Origin: CAZNLH01 sp964573995
GTDB lineage: Bacteria; Gemmatimonadota; CAZMKB01; CAZNLH01
Length of the DNA stretch: 64,000 nucleotides
NCBI GenBank assembly: GCA_964573995.1
Contig: CAZNLH010000005.1
Location: forward strand, 41,347 to 105,346
Reading direction: 5' to 3'
Each line of letters begins with the position of its first letter. Position 1 is the stretch's first letter. Shown one piece after another: positions 34,522 to 43,165 of the stretch. The notes below the pieces were generated by a model. That model was not told where the DNA came from and searched no databases. It saw only the letters and a program-made list of their open reading frames with translations. The position numbers and the translations under genes were made by a program.

Positions 34522-35550
34522 TCAATCTACCACCAACACCTTCGCGCCACGGATCTTCCGCATCTTTAGTTCGAGGAGCGCCCTGTTCGCATCTTCCAGC
34601 GCAAACTCCTGTACCTCGGGCCTGATCCCGGCCGCAGCCGCGCGCTCAAGGAACCCCCCGACATCCTCCCTGGTCACGTTCGCCACGCTCTTGACCTCTT
34701 TCTCCATCCAGAGATGGGCGGCGTAGTCGAGACCGAGAAGGCGGTCCTTGTCCACGTCTTCCTTTCGTATGGCGTTGATGACCAGCCTTCCCCCCGCCCT
34801 GAGATTCCTGAGACCCGCCAGTACCGGCATCCAGACGGGGGTCGTGTCGATTGCGCGGTCGAGAACGTCCGGCGGCTCCTCTTCAATGCCTCCGGACCAG
34901 ACCGCGCCAAGATCGAGCGCGAAGCGTCTCTCCCTCTCGCTGCGCGCGAAGGCGAACACCTTCACCTTCGGATAATCGTGAATCACAAGTTTCAGGACTA
35001 TGTGCGCCGAGGCCCCGAAGCCTATCAGGCCCAGGTTGTCGCCGTCTTGGAGCCCCGCCAGGCGCAACGAACGATAACCTATCGCGCCCGCGCAGAGGAG
35101 CGGTGCGGCCTCCGAATCCGTGAAGTCATCCGGGATACCGTACGCGAAGTCCTCCCGAACCACCATGTACTGGGCATACCCCCCGTTGACGTCTCGCCCC
35201 GTCGCGATGAAATCCTCGCATAGATTCTCCACTCCATTACGGCAGAACCGGCACTCACCGCACGCCGAGAAGATCCAGGCTACCCCCGCCCTGTCCCCCA
35301 TGCGAAATCGTTCAGCCCCTTTCCCCGCCCCCGATACGGTCCCCACGACCTGGTGCCCGGGAACGACAGGGAGGCGAGGTGGAGTTCTCCCCTCAATCTC
35401 GTCCAATTCCGTGTGACAGACTCCACACGCCGCGACCTTGATCAATATCTCCCCATCGCCGGGCACGGGCACGGGTAAATCCACGAGTTCCAGCGGTTCC
35501 CTCTCTTCGGGGAGATTCGCGAGTTTCTTCAATATCATCGCCTTCATCAT
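34522..35550 (-). CDS. Zinc-dependent alcohol dehydrogenase
   Basis: 342 residues of the medium-chain dehydrogenase family. Catalytic zinc site: GVCHTELD and PGHQVVG (histidine kept, the usual GHE is GHQ). The structural zinc site has four cysteines in SACGECRFCRNGVENLCED. The Rossmann loop LGLIGFGASAHIV binds NAD(P). Substrate is unknown; similar proteins oxidise or reduce simple alcohols and aldehydes. Its start overlaps the DJ-1 gene stop by four bases (ATGA), so the pair is coupled, suggesting an aldehyde-related role. Confidence 0.85.
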   Translation of the reverse strand: MMKAMILKKLANLPEEREPLELVDLPVPVPGDGEILIKVAACGVCHTELDEIEGRTPPRLPVVPGHQVVGTVSGAGKGAERFRMGDRAGVAWIFSACGECRFCRNGVENLCEDFIATGRDVNGGYAQYMVVREDFAYGIPDDFTDSEAAPLLCAGAIGYRSLRLAGLQDGDNLGLIGFGASAHIVLKLVIHDYPKVKVFAFARSERERRFALDLGAVWSGGIEEEPPDVLDRAIDTTPVWMPVLAGLRNLRAGGRLVINAIRKEDVDKDRLLGLDYAAHLWMEKEVKSVANVTREDVGGFLERAAAAGIRPEVQEFALEDANRALLELKMRKIRGAKVLVVD

Positions 35551-36095
35551 ACAACCATCGGTTCCTCAACTTCCTCCGCCTTCGCGGCACCGAAGAGGAG
35601 TTCCACCAGTTTCAGCGCAAACTCCAGGGCCGTCCCCGGTCCCCTGCTTGTAATACAATTCCCGTCGACGACAACACGGCGCTCGACACCGTTCCTGCTG
35701 CCGAGACGATCTACGAAGTTCGGGTGGGTTGTGGCTCGACGGCCCTCCAGCAATCCATGTCCCTGCAGCACGACGGCCGGCGATGCGCATATTGCCGCAA
35801 AAAACCGCCCCTCCCGCCGCTGGCGCTCGAGAAGGGCGGTCAGTACAGGCGAATCCCTCAGGTGTTCCGCTCCGGGCATTCCACCCGGCAGGGCGATCAG
35901 GTCGTACGTGCCGTCAGCGCAATCGGAAACCATGCAATCGGCAATCAACCTCACTCCACGCGAGGCCGTGACCCGCAACCCATCCACCGATGCCACCGTC
36001 ACGTCGGCACCGGCACGCCTGAGGACATCGATCAGGCAAACGGCCTCGATCTCTTCGATTCCATCCGCTATGGGAACCAGGACCTTGCCGCCCAT
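35547..36095 (-). CDS. DJ-1/PfpI family protein (YajL/ThiJ type)
   Basis: 182 residues. The nucleophile-elbow cysteine is in FAAICASPAVVL near residue 106, with the conserved glutamate in IEEIEAVCLIDVLRRAG. THPNFVDRLG and GNCITSRGPGTALEFAL are the DJ-1-type C-terminal signatures. Members act as redox-sensitive chaperones or glyoxalase-like proteins. It is translationally coupled to the zinc alcohol dehydrogenase. The exact activity cannot be read from sequence. Confidence 0.85.
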   Translation of the reverse strand: MGGKVLVPIADGIEEIEAVCLIDVLRRAGADVTVASVDGLRVTASRGVRLIADCMVSDCADGTYDLIALPGGMPGAEHLRDSPVLTALLERQRREGRFFAAICASPAVVLQGHGLLEGRRATTHPNFVDRLGSRNGVERRVVVDGNCITSRGPGTALEFALKLVELLFGAAKAEEVEEPMVV

Positions 36096-36227
36096 GGAAC
36101 AGGCCTCCTCATGGCATTATCACATCGATTCATGCACGGCACGCCGCGAACGGGACAGGCGCGGGTTGTAACCAAGCGGGCCTGCTCATAAGTTCGGCGA
36201 TGTTTCATAGGTCGAATGGCCCGCGAC

Positions 36228-37355
36228 CTATTGTAGTACATGGATGTTCCGCTCGGCGCACATCTCCTTGAGGACTTCAGGCCACACGGTAACGCTGACC
36301 TCTCCGAGGTGAGCCTTCCTGAGCAGCAGCATGTAAGTCCGAGATTGCCCGATGCCACCTCCGATGCTCAGGGGGATATCACCGTTGATGATGGCCTGGT
36401 GATATGGGAGGTTCAGGAAATCGAGTTGTCCCGACATCTCGAGTTGCACCTTGAGGGTCTCCGCGTTGACCCGGATCCCCATGGACGTCAATTCATGGCG
36501 GCGCCTCGTTACGTGGTTCCAGACCAGGATGTCGCCGTTTAGCCCGTGCATCGGCTGTCCATCGGCTGAGGTCGTCTCGGTAACCCAGTCGTCGTAGTCC
36601 GCGGCCCGCATCTCGTGCGGGTATCCATCCTTGAGGGGCCACCCTATTCCGTATATGAAGATGGCGGGATACTCCTGGAGTATCCTCGTCTCCCGCTCCT
36701 TCCGCGGCAGGTCCGGGTACCGGTCCAGGATGTCCTCCGCGTGAAGGAAGGTCAGTTTACCGGGGAGGTTCGGGTACCGGTCCGTCTTGAGTTGCGGGAA
36801 GAGTTCCTGCGCGTACCGCTCGGCCCCCGTGATTACACCCCAGATCTTTCCGACCACCTCGGTGAGGAAGTCGAGGGTCCTCTGCTCCGAAGTGATTACG
36901 CGCTCCCAGTCCCACTGGTCGACGTAGGCGCTGTGGTCGTGGTCGAGGAAGTAATCCTTGCGGACCGCCCTCATGTCCGTGCAGATCCCTTCGCCGACCG
37001 AACAACCGAATTGCTTGAGCGCCATGCGCTTCCACTTGGTCGCGGCCTGGACTACCTGGGCTCGTATGGGCCTTTCGAGGCCAAGCCCGCACGGGAACTC
37101 TATCGGCGTCCTGGAGCCGTCGCGGTCGAGCATGTCGTTGACGCCGCTTTCGACATCAACGATCAATGGGACCTGGACCATCATCAGGTTGAGTTCCCTG
37201 CAAAGGTTCTCCTCGATATACCTCTTGACCGCGAAAAGGGCCTGCATCGTCTCCCTTGGGTCGAGTATAGGCTCGTAGTCATTCGGGAGAATCTTCTCTA
37301 CTTCTTCGTAATTACCGATTCCAGGACCGGCCAGGTCCGCCTTCTTGTCGGCCAT
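36228..37355 (-). CDS. asnA: Aspartate-ammonia ligase (AsnA-type asparagine synthetase)
   Basis: 375 residues, about 45 longer than E. coli AsnA owing to an N-terminal extension (residues 1-40) and small insertions. Class II synthetase-like motifs: LMMVQVPLIVDVESGVNDML, QAATKWKRMAL, DMRAVRKDYFLDHDHSAYVDQWDWE, and the C-terminal SIGGGIGQSRTYMLLL. It makes asparagine from aspartate and free ammonia with ATP, not from glutamine. It has a strong AAAGAGGAG site before the ATG. A TTGACA-containing promoter is upstream. Confidence 0.94.
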   Translation of the reverse strand: MADKKADLAGPGIGNYEEVEKILPNDYEPILDPRETMQALFAVKRYIEENLCRELNLMMVQVPLIVDVESGVNDMLDRDGSRTPIEFPCGLGLERPIRAQVVQAATKWKRMALKQFGCSVGEGICTDMRAVRKDYFLDHDHSAYVDQWDWERVITSEQRTLDFLTEVVGKIWGVITGAERYAQELFPQLKTDRYPNLPGKLTFLHAEDILDRYPDLPRKERETRILQEYPAIFIYGIGWPLKDGYPHEMRAADYDDWVTETTSADGQPMHGLNGDILVWNHVTRRRHELTSMGIRVNAETLKVQLEMSGQLDFLNLPYHQAIINGDIPLSIGGGIGQSRTYMLLLRKAHLGEVSVTVWPEVLKEMCAERNIHVLQ

Positions 37356-37496
37356 GTCTTACACTCCTCTTTGCTGGGTAATTCCATCATAGATCACAGT
37401 ATCAAGAGATTCGAGGCACTACCGGAATCTCCCCTACTTTGTCCACCATCACCGTCAGGCGACTCTCGGAGAGACCGGGCGACATTTCGTTTGTAA

Positions 37497-37524
37497 AACC
37501 TATATAATATGGTAATCCTGTCAA
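37497..37524 (-). promoter_or_regulatory. Candidate promoter for asnA
   Basis: Minus-strand TTGACA (37519-37524), 16-base spacer, TAGGTT (37497-37502); a TATATAGG stretch overlaps the -10 region. The start would be near 37490, about 135 bases before the asnA ATG. The -35 is perfect but the -10 is only fair. Confidence 0.4.
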
Positions 37525-37624
37525 GAGATGGCCATCGAGCCGGTTGAAAAGTCGATCATGCCAAGTTAATGCCAGGTCGTCCCCCCACCTCGTCCGGAAT
37601 CGGCACTGACCGGGGCCATTGAAG

Positions 37625-37776
37625 GTCATTCAGGCAGGGGAAAGGCAGGCATGACGAGAGGGGAGACCTGGAGGAGGGGGATTCACCTGAAGAGGGGGCT
37701 CATGTGGATATGATTGCGCTCTTCCTGGATTCAGGCTTTCGCCGGAATGGCGTGGAAGGGGTAAGACTGGAATGAC
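37625..37776. repeat. Dispersed repeat element, copy 2
   Basis: A 152-base element that starts with GTCATTCAGGCA (37625-37636) and ends with GGAATGAC (37769-37776), like the copy at 25570-25689. An internal hairpin ATTCAGGC-TTTC-GCCGGAAT lies near 37727-37747, similar in style to the REP-like CATTCCCGCGAAAGCGGGAATC elements of other bacteria (family knowledge). Arms GTCATTC and GAATGAC are inverted. The middle differs between copies. It has no coding frame and lies between asnA and the HEPN-like gene. Confidence 0.55.
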
Positions 37777-37833
37777 AAATGAAGTGTGCAGGGAAAGATG
37801 GGGAAAGATACCGGAATAACGGGGAAAGGCTGC

Positions 37834-38241
37834 CTACCGTTTGCCGTCCGCCTCCTTGCAGAGGTTGCGGTGGGCGAACTTGAGGATCTCCCTCCCGTAG
37901 TTGATCAGTTCCATCGAGTATTCCTCGTCGAAGACCCCCTGGGCTGTCAATCCTTCCATACTGTGATAAAATGCGTGATACTGATCGATCCGCCGGCAGA
38001 AGTGCCTCATCGAGGATGGGACATCAACACTCGCAAGGAGACCGATCTCCTTCAGCATCTCCCAGCAATTCGAACCGTTGGGCTTCAAGTCCCATGAAGC
38101 CAACATGGCCTCCATGGCCATCATCGACCCCTCGAAGCACACCTCTGCCGACTCCCTGAACTTCCCTTCATCCATCAATAACATGGCCTCCTGGAGCCTG
38201 GACCTGCTCTCCTTCATGGGATCGTGATCGGCCGTTTTCAT
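37834..38241 (-). CDS. HEPN-like small helical protein
   Basis: 135 residues predicted almost entirely helical. The pattern SRSRLQEAMLLMDEGKFRESAEVCFEGSM resembles HEPN-domain starts, and RRIDQYH offers an R-x4-5-H arrangement as in HEPN ribonucleases. HEPN proteins are often toxins or parts of toxin-antitoxin pairs, but no MNT nucleotidyltransferase partner is adjacent. It follows the UvrD gene by 12 bases with a good GGGA site, suggesting cotranscription with the helicase. The fold call is inference. Confidence 0.5.
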   Translation of the reverse strand: MKTADHDPMKESRSRLQEAMLLMDEGKFRESAEVCFEGSMMAMEAMLASWDLKPNGSNCWEMLKEIGLLASVDVPSSMRHFCRRIDQYHAFYHSMEGLTAQGVFDEEYSMELINYGREILKFAHRNLCKEADGKR

Positions 38242-38253
38242 GGGACTTCCCTG

Positions 38254-40464
38254 CTAACCGTCCTCTCTTATTACATTCGCGTAGAATGGATAGAGTTTCT
38301 TCCTGCCGCAACAATCGAAATCGACCGTCAATTTCAGTGACTCCCCGAGGCCTACCACTTCCAGCACAACGCCACTACCGAATTCATCGTGGTAGACCCT
38401 GTCGCCGGGCCTGAATGACGGATTGGAGAAATGATCCAGGTGGATGGAACCTGCGGCGTCCACAGACTCATCCCCCATACCACCCTCAAAACCCGCGTGC
38501 CGGGAGGCCGCATACAGCACACCCGGTGCGTCAGTGCTCATCAATTCTCCGGGCAACTCTCCGAGGAAACGCGAAGGGCGCCCGTGGACCATCCTCCCCC
38601 GGTTCACCCGCTGAAAGGCGTACGAGAGACCCAGCCGGGTCTTCGCACGCGTCATCCCCACATAGAACAACCGCCTCTCCTCCTCGATGTCCTCCCCGTC
38701 AGCCGGGCGGCCATCCCCACCCCACGGCAACAGCCCCTCCTCGAGACCCACTATGTAAACACAGGGAAATTCCAGCCCCTTGGCGTTATGGAGCGTAAGG
38801 AGGGATATGCCGCCCGGGCCGCCAGTCGATGCATCCGTCTCTTCCATAAGGGCCGTCCTCTCCAGGAAGTCGGCGAGGCTGGCCTCCCTGCCACCTCGTC
38901 TCCAGGAAAGGGTGAACTCGTCCGCTCCACGTACGAATTCATCTATATTCTCGAGCCTCCCCAGTGCCTCCTTTGTATCCTCCTCTTCCAGGTACCCGCG
39001 ATAACCCGTACGTTCGAGTACCTCCCGTATCATGAGCCCCGGCCCCTCCCTCCCGGCCAGGCCGACCAGGTCGTCCAACAGGGCTCGAAAGGATCTCAGC
39101 ATCTCGCCTCGCTTTCCCTTCAACAACTCATCGGTTTCAGACAGGGCCATCGCCTCGTAGAGCGAGGTGCCATGCCGGGCCGCGAGCCCCTTCAATCGCT
39201 CAATCGATCTTGTACCGATTCCCCTCGGCGGGACGTTGATGATGCGCAGGAGGCTGTACGAGTCGGACCGATTGACGATCACCTTGAGAAAGGCAATCAG
39301 GTCCTTTATCTCCCTTCTCCGGTAAAACCCGAGCGTTCCTATCACCCTGTAAGGGATTCCCTCCTCTCTCATCACCTCTTCGAAGACACGGCTCTGTGCA
39401 TTGATTCGATAGAGTACGGCAAAGTCGGTATACTTGAACCCCTCCTCCACGCACGCCTTGCGAATCTCCCCGGCCACCCACCTGGCCTCGCCCCGGTCAT
39501 CACGGCCGCGATACAGCCTGATCTTCTCCCCTTCTTCCCGCTCGGCCCTGAGCACCTTGGGCTTTCTCCCCTCATTATGGGCGATCATCCTCGACGCCGC
39601 CTCGAGAATCGTGCCTGTCGAACGGTAGTTCACATCGAGGAGGATTGAACCAGACTCGGGAAAGTCCTCTTCGAACTCCAGTATGTTTCGTATATCCGCC
39701 CCCCGCCAGCCATAGATTGACTGGTCATCGTCGCCCACAACGAAGAGGCCCGTCCCCTCCCCGGCAAGCAGGCCGAGGAGCCTGTACTGGGCATAATTGG
39801 TGTCCTGATACTCGTCAACGAGGAGGTGAGAAAACCGGGCACGGTACGCATCACGGACACCAGGGTGTCGGGACAGCAGTTCCACGACCTTCATGATGAG
39901 GTCATCGAAGTCAAGCGCCCCGTTCCCGGCGAGCCCGTCCTGGTAGGAGGCGTATAGTTCGGCCAGGAGGCGATTGCCGGGGCCCTTCCCGGTGTCCACC
40001 TCGTCCGGCGCGGTCAGTTCCGCCTTCAGCGATGAGATCCGCTCGAGGTACCGGCCCACCTCCGACGGATTCAGCGCGGGCGCAATGTCCCGGGCGAGCG
40101 CCTTGAGGAGGCCGAGTGAGTCGTCCCTATCGTAGATCGTGAAGCCGGGGGGAAGGCCGAGCCTCTTTCCTTCCCTCCGCAGGATCCTGAGACAGACCGA
40201 GTGAAAGGTCCCTATCCACAATCCCTCCGGCCTGGCCCCGACCAGGTCCTCCACTCTTTCGATCATTTCCCGGGAGGCCTTGTTAGTGAAGGTGACCGCC
40301 AGGATCTTCTCCGGAGGCACTCCAAGATCGCTCATAAGGTAGGCTATACGATGAACGATCACGCGCGTCTTTCCACTCCCGGCGCCGGCAAGGACGAGCA
40401 GTGGCCCGTCTCCATAGCAGACCGCCTCTCTCTGCGAATGGTCAAGGCCCGCCAGTACGTCCAT
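38254..40464 (-). CDS. pcrA: UvrD/PcrA-type superfamily 1 helicase
   Basis: 736 residues. Motifs: LVLAGAGSGKTRVI (Walker A), LLVDEYQDTNYAQY (Walker B), VVGDDDQSIYGWRGAD (III/Q), VNYRST, LLTLHNAKGLEFPCVYIVG (V) and RRLFYVGMTRAK (VI). The C-terminus has the Tudor-like domain (FRPGDRVYHDEFGSGVVLEV), which in PcrA contacts RNA polymerase. It unwinds DNA 3'-5' in excision repair and conflict resolution. Start ATG 40464 is seven bases after GGAGG. It begins two bases after the kinase stop and shares its transcript. Confidence 0.94.
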   Translation of the reverse strand: MDVLAGLDHSQREAVCYGDGPLLVLAGAGSGKTRVIVHRIAYLMSDLGVPPEKILAVTFTNKASREMIERVEDLVGARPEGLWIGTFHSVCLRILRREGKRLGLPPGFTIYDRDDSLGLLKALARDIAPALNPSEVGRYLERISSLKAELTAPDEVDTGKGPGNRLLAELYASYQDGLAGNGALDFDDLIMKVVELLSRHPGVRDAYRARFSHLLVDEYQDTNYAQYRLLGLLAGEGTGLFVVGDDDQSIYGWRGADIRNILEFEEDFPESGSILLDVNYRSTGTILEAASRMIAHNEGRKPKVLRAEREEGEKIRLYRGRDDRGEARWVAGEIRKACVEEGFKYTDFAVLYRINAQSRVFEEVMREEGIPYRVIGTLGFYRRREIKDLIAFLKVIVNRSDSYSLLRIINVPPRGIGTRSIERLKGLAARHGTSLYEAMALSETDELLKGKRGEMLRSFRALLDDLVGLAGREGPGLMIREVLERTGYRGYLEEEDTKEALGRLENIDEFVRGADEFTLSWRRGGREASLADFLERTALMEETDASTGGPGGISLLTLHNAKGLEFPCVYIVGLEEGLLPWGGDGRPADGEDIEEERRLFYVGMTRAKTRLGLSYAFQRVNRGRMVHGRPSRFLGELPGELMSTDAPGVLYAASRHAGFEGGMGDESVDAAGSIHLDHFSNPSFRPGDRVYHDEFGSGVVLEVVGLGESLKLTVDFDCCGRKKLYPFYANVIREDG

Positions 40465-40466
40465 CG

Positions 40467-41654
40467 TCAAGCCTCCTCCAGGGGAAGGGTCACCCTAAAG
40501 TGCGTTCCATTCCCACCGGTCGAGACCAGGACAATATCGCCTCCATGGTAATCAGAGATGATCCTGCGGGCCAGGGCGAGCCCCACTCCCCATCCACTCG
40601 ATTTCGTGGTCACTCCCGTCTTGAAGATGCGACGACGGACCTCCTTTGCCACACCCGACCCCGTATCCCTGAAATCTACAGTGACCTTCCCACCTTCACG
40701 GCTCACCCGTACCGATATCTCACCCGCCCTTCCCTCGAGGGCATCGATGCTGTTCTTGATGATGTTCTCAAAGGCCCATTCGAGGAGTTCCCGGTTCCCC
40801 CGCACCGGTCTCGAATCATGGGTCTCTACTAAGAGTTCCACCCTCTTCTCGCCCTTCGGCAGCCTTTTCCTGAAATAGGTCTCCAACCCTCTCAGGACCT
40901 CATCGATACTGACCGCACCGAAGACGGGCGCCCTCCCGACGGACTCGAAACGATTGGCGACCTTGTTGAGGCGGCTCAGATCCTCCCGCATGGATTCGAC
41001 GATATCATCCTCGATGGCCCGCCCGTTTTCTATCCGATCCCTCAATATCTCAAGCCACCCCTGCAGGCTCGAAAGGGGGGTGCCGAGTTGGTGGGCGCTC
41101 TCGCGCGCGAGTCCGACCCAGATCAAGCCCTTCTCGCTCTTCAAGTTGTACCGGATGACGAAAACGGCCAGCAGCCCGAACACGATCAGGACGGCCCCCT
41201 GCAGGTATGGGATGTACCTGAGCCGCGTCACCTCCTTGGACTCCCCGAAGTGGATGGTTGCAAAGTCACTTTCTCCACGCGGGCCTATCATGCTGAGGGG
41301 ACTGTTGATGCGATCGAGCCGGGCGGCTATCTCTTTCACCGCCTCTTCGTTCTCTTTGCTGGGCTCCTCCTTGTTGGAGATTTCGATGTTCTCCCAGTGA
41401 ATCGGCCTACCGTTCCTGTCAATCACAACCACGGGAAAGTTTATGTTCTTGAAGATTTCCTGGATGATCTCGAGTTCTCCCCCCTCGGCGAATGCGTTGG
41501 CCCAGAATTTCCCGTAACTCCGGGTCAGCGTCATCTCGTCCTGCTTCAATTCGCCGACGATCTGTCGCGTGGAATAGATATAGAGGAGAAAGAGCACCAG
41601 GAAGGAGACGATCAGGATGGACGGACCGAGCCGTACGAACCTGTGAAGGGACAA
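40467..41654 (-). CDS. Membrane-bound sensor histidine kinase
   Basis: 395 residues. Membrane segments at about 11-28 and 148-167 enclose a periplasmic sensor of about 120 residues with no recognised domain. HisKA H-box is GLARESAHQLGTPLSSLQGW with H188; the ATPase domain has ENIIKNSIDAL (N-box), VDFRDTGSGV (G1) and WGVGLALARRII (G2). No response regulator is adjacent, so it is an orphan kinase. TTG start has AGGAG upstream. It is followed after two bases by the UvrD gene, an uncommon pairing. The signal sensed is unknown. Confidence 0.88.
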   Translation of the reverse strand: MSLHRFVRLGPSILIVSFLVLFLLYIYSTRQIVGELKQDEMTLTRSYGKFWANAFAEGGELEIIQEIFKNINFPVVVIDRNGRPIHWENIEISNKEEPSKENEEAVKEIAARLDRINSPLSMIGPRGESDFATIHFGESKEVTRLRYIPYLQGAVLIVFGLLAVFVIRYNLKSEKGLIWVGLARESAHQLGTPLSSLQGWLEILRDRIENGRAIEDDIVESMREDLSRLNKVANRFESVGRAPVFGAVSIDEVLRGLETYFRKRLPKGEKRVELLVETHDSRPVRGNRELLEWAFENIIKNSIDALEGRAGEISVRVSREGGKVTVDFRDTGSGVAKEVRRRIFKTGVTTKSSGWGVGLALARRIISDYHGGDIVLVSTGGNGTHFRVTLPLEEA

Positions 41655-41744
41655 TGATCCGCTCCTGTCAAAGGGGATGTGTGGCCGCCTGGGGCCGCGT
41701 ATTTAATCAAGCCGGGCGTCGATGGGAGGATACATGCCCTCTCT

Positions 41745-43031
41745 TCAAGCACCTTCGATCCTCTCCAGGCCGTTCATGTAAGGCCTAAGCGCCTCGGGAA
41801 CGATAACCGACCCGTCCTCCTGCTGGTACTTCTCGAGAAGGGCGATGAAGGTCCTTGGGAGCGCGAGCCCCGACCCATTGAGCGTGTGGACCAGGATGGG
41901 CTTCTCGCCGGGACCGGGCCGATACCTAATGCCCCCCCGCCTCGCCTGGAAGTCCTCGAAGTTGCTGCATGACGACACCTCGAGATACTTCCCCACGCCA
42001 GGGGCCCATACCTCGAGGTCGTAGCACTTCGATGCCGCGAAACTGAGATCTCCGGTACTGAGAAGGACCACCCGGTAGTGAAGGCCCAATTGCTTGAGGA
42101 CATCTTCCGCGGCTGCCACCAGCGATTCCAGTTCATCATAGGAAGACCCGGGCTCCACGTACTTGACGAGTTCTACCTTGTCGAACTGGTGGACCCGGAT
42201 CAGGCCCCTCGTGTCCTTTCCATGGGCACCCGCTTCGCGACGAAAGCACGGGGAATACGCGACGTAGTATATCGGTAGGTCCTTAGCCTTCAGGATCTCT
42301 CCCCTGTGGATATTCGTGACTGGCACTTCGGCAGTCGGGATGAGAAATGCATCGTCCCCCGGAAGGCCGTACATGTCCCCTTCCAATTTGGGGATCTGGC
42401 CCGTTACCGTCATGCTCGTCCTGTTTACCACGTAAGGGACCATGACCTCCATGAACCCGTGGTTATGGACGTGCAGGTCGATCATGAAGTTGATCAGGGC
42501 CCGTTCGAGGAGGGCGCCGTTTCCCCGGTAATGGATGAACCCGGAACCCGTGATCTTCGCCCCGCGCTCGATGTCGATTATGCCCAGTTTGGCCCCGATC
42601 TCCCAGTGAGGCCTCGGTTCAAACGGGAAGTCGCGCCTCTCCCCCCACCTCCTGACCTCCACGTTATCGGCATCGCTCCTGCCGACCGGGACCGATGGGT
42701 GCGGGACGTTGGGGACCTCGAGGAGGCGGGCATTGAGTTGCGACTCCGCCTTGTCCAGCGATTTCTCCAGTTTCCTTATCCGTCCGGAGAGCGCCTTCAT
42801 GTCAGCCATCAAGCCGGTTACATCCTCCCCCCGTTTCCTCCTCTCACCGATCTCCCGGGACGACCGATTCCGCTCCTCCCTCAACCCCTCCACCTCCTTC
42901 AGGATCATCCTGCGATCCTCATCGAGGGCGATTATCTTCAATATATCAGCGTGATCCCCCTTCCTTTCGGCGCCCTCCCTCACAAGATCGATATTGTTAC
43001 GGATGAATCTGATGTCGAGCAACTTCCCCAT
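41745..43031 (-). CDS. serS: Seryl-tRNA synthetase
   Basis: 428 residues from ATG 43031, matching the family length of about 425; a longer frame to 43106 begins in the promoter region. The N-terminal long coiled-coil tRNA-binding arm (IKRRKRG-like, here ERRKRGEDVTGLMADMKALS) is followed by the class II core with motif 2 SPCFRREAGAHGKDTRGLIR and motif 3 GSGLALPRTFIALLEKYQQ. It charges serine onto tRNA-Ser. A GGAGG lies almost directly before the ATG. Confidence 0.96.
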   Translation of the reverse strand: MGKLLDIRFIRNNIDLVREGAERKGDHADILKIIALDEDRRMILKEVEGLREERNRSSREIGERRKRGEDVTGLMADMKALSGRIRKLEKSLDKAESQLNARLLEVPNVPHPSVPVGRSDADNVEVRRWGERRDFPFEPRPHWEIGAKLGIIDIERGAKITGSGFIHYRGNGALLERALINFMIDLHVHNHGFMEVMVPYVVNRTSMTVTGQIPKLEGDMYGLPGDDAFLIPTAEVPVTNIHRGEILKAKDLPIYYVAYSPCFRREAGAHGKDTRGLIRVHQFDKVELVKYVEPGSSYDELESLVAAAEDVLKQLGLHYRVVLLSTGDLSFAASKCYDLEVWAPGVGKYLEVSSCSNFEDFQARRGGIRYRPGPGEKPILVHTLNGSGLALPRTFIALLEKYQQEDGSVIVPEALRPYMNGLERIEGA

Positions 43032-43114
43032 ACCTCCACTCTCGATACCGGCAGACACGAGCCGCCGCTGCGGTCCTGTCAAAGTCCGTTTCTCTTCACA
43101 GTGCAATACAACTT

Positions 43115-43143
43115 AGTATAAGAGATGCGAATCATCACGTCAA
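43115..43143 (-). promoter_or_regulatory. Sigma-70 promoter for serS
   Basis: Minus-strand TTGACG (43138-43143), exactly 17 bases, TATACT (43115-43120). Start near 43108 gives a 75-base leader, too short for a T-box. This is one of the best promoters in the window. Confidence 0.7.
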
Positions 43144-43165
43144 TGCCGGGCGCAAATCAGGGGTT

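Larger units (their letters stand above)
37356..37833. other. Intergenic region with promoter and repeat
   Basis: 478 bases without a credible gene. It contains the asnA promoter candidate (37497-37524) and the second copy of the dispersed repeat (37625-37776). Short frames here are rich in stops or run through the repeat. The region also has purine-rich tracts (AGGGGAAAGG-type) around 37630-37700. Confidence 0.5.

Noticed and set aside
38431..39648. A 405-codon plus-strand open frame opposite the UvrD/PcrA gene
   Set aside because: Fully inside a confident minus-strand helicase with intact motifs; proline- and arginine-rich composition typical of antisense frames.
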